DNA of 64,000 bases from G963662905 sp965230045 (GTDB lineage Bacteria > Bacteroidota > Bacteroidia > Bacteroidales > WRLA01). Below are positions 63,407 through 64,000 of the stretch, piece by piece (within the stretch, counting starts at the first letter, position 1; the number at the start of each line of letters is the position of its first letter). Both the position numbers and the translations under genes were made by a program. The notes under the pieces were generated by a model. It saw nothing but the letters and a program-made list of their open reading frames with translations, did no database searches and was not told where the DNA came from. The DNA is taken from assembly GCA_965230045.1 (NCBI GenBank), contig OZ245940.1, positions 2,418,001 to 2,482,000 of the forward strand, read 5' to 3'.

Positions 63407-63705
63407 CTGTCTCTTCGTTTAAATTTTAAGCCGGCATCTGATTGTTTGGTGCTGCAAATATGCAGCGATTCAATTCTGCGATCGTGGAAGCCGCATAGAC
63501 TGTACGACAATGATTGGCCAAAAAGGTTTAATCTTAGCGGCAACGACTTTTAAATTATTGAAAAACAATATATTGAAAATTTGCTCAAAAAGGGCTGTTT
63601 CCCTGTTCGTTTTGGGAAAAATAAAGGCAGCTAAGACTTTTAAATGATTTGTTTGTATTGGCCCTATATTTTGATTACTTTTACAATCTGCCAAAAAGCC
63701 ACAAA
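63407..63705. other. Intergenic region before the zinc-ribbon gene
   Basis: About 300 bases between divergent genes. I see no gene or repeat in it. A TATATTTTG string near 63665 resembles, with one extra base, a -7 box for the rightward gene. Confidence 0.55.
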
Positions 63706-64000
63706 ATGGATTTTAATACTGTTTATGTCCGCTGTCCGTCATGTAATGGCCTGCACGAAACATATGAAATAATTTCATATACGGTTTCTGCCAGTGGAAC
63801 ACATTATACAGACGGTAAAAGCAGTGCCGATGTGGGTTTGCCATCCGTGCTGGCACGTTGTGCCTTTTGTGGTCATCTGTTTCCAAGGCTCGAAGCAAGA
63901 ATATCAAAGGAAGAACAGAAGCCGATTGATGATGCAATTGCAGAAAGAAACGAAATAGGAGAAGAACTTCGTTCCGTTTATACTGCAATGCATGAATTTT
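63706..64000 (+). CDS. Zinc-ribbon-like protein, truncated by window edge
   Basis: The frame opens with ATG at 63706 and is still open at base 64000 (98 residues). The N-terminal CPSC (MDFNTVYVRCPSCNGLHE) and the later CAFC (LARCAFCGHLF) form a CxxC...CxxC pair about 46 residues apart, consistent with a structural zinc site. After this the chain is charged and helical (ARISKEEQKPIDDAIAERNEIGEELRSVY). I do not recognise the family, and the rest lies outside the window. Confidence 0.65.
   Translation, partial: MDFNTVYVRCPSCNGLHETYEIISYTVSASGTHYTDGKSSADVGLPSVLARCAFCGHLFPRLEARISKEEQKPIDDAIAERNEIGEELRSVYTAMHEF

Overview
The window is a stretch of a Bacteroidota chromosome, probably an environmental, Marinilabiliales-like member (the order is my inference). 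The evidence is a SusC/SusD pair, a PUR-family DUF3276 protein, the parA-parB-DUF5683-dapB order, a long-form NusB, many soluble PAS/HisKA/REC kinases, and promoters of the Bacteroidota type (-33 TTTG, -7 TAnnTTTG). I see no origin, rRNA operon, prophage or CRISPR array.

Layout. 1-5.9 kb: the tail of a hybrid kinase, an MFS carrier, a YggS-type PLP protein, a nicotinamide-riboside salvage pair (PnuC and a NadR-like kinase), PrmC and NusB. 5.9-6.8 kb: a repeat-rich gap with one MITE-like element nested in another. 6.8-11.9 kb: the PUR-family protein, ParA, ParB, DUF5683, DapB, a small Cys-cluster protein and DnaN. 11.9-24.4 kb: a patchwork of MITE-like elements carrying an IS3-family insertion sequence and a group II intron, around PlsY, a very large secreted protein of unknown function, PrmA and a GT87-type membrane glycosyltransferase. 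24.4-36 kb: a hybrid kinase, a class-V aminotransferase-fold enzyme, YaaA, a secreted protein, a sugar-isomerase-fold protein, a flavin reductase/GNAT pair, transketolase, PdxB and a stand-alone AraC DNA-binding domain. 36-47.4 kb: a GAF-PAS histidine kinase overlapping a REC-pseudokinase gene, tRNA-Ser, an outer-membrane protein/PiT-family permease operon below a LuxR-type two-component system, a compound inverted-repeat element, tRNA-Met, a DciA-like protein and another hybrid kinase. 47.5-59.5 kb: a cello-oligosaccharide-type utilisation locus (SusD, SusC, Nudix-like regulator, GPH-type symporter, GH94 phosphorylase, lipoprotein GH3 glucosidase). 59.6-64 kb: a hotdog-fold protein, a REC-histidine kinase, a membrane AraC regulator, a winged-helix regulator and a truncated zinc-ribbon protein.

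How the genes work together. In the sugar locus SusC/SusD would import oligosaccharide across the outer membrane, the lipoprotein GH3 could trim it, the symporter would move a disaccharide into the cytoplasm, and GH94 would phosphorolyse it. The Nudix-like regulator lies between the divergent arms, and GTGT-N7-ACAC palindromes sit at both start-site regions, which suggests autoregulated repression.

The other clear regulatory unit is the LuxR-type two-component system at 42.6-44.2 kb. A shared direct repeat, ATGCGTNNAAATGCGTA, occurs upstream of the kinase gene and again between the regulator and the downstream permease/outer-membrane-protein operon. This points to a self-regulated two-component system controlling an uptake operon. 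A third unusual item is the overlapping kinase/REC-pseudokinase pair at 36.2-39.8 kb: the second protein has Arg where the phospho-accepting His should be, while its paralogue at 60.5-61.6 kb keeps the His.
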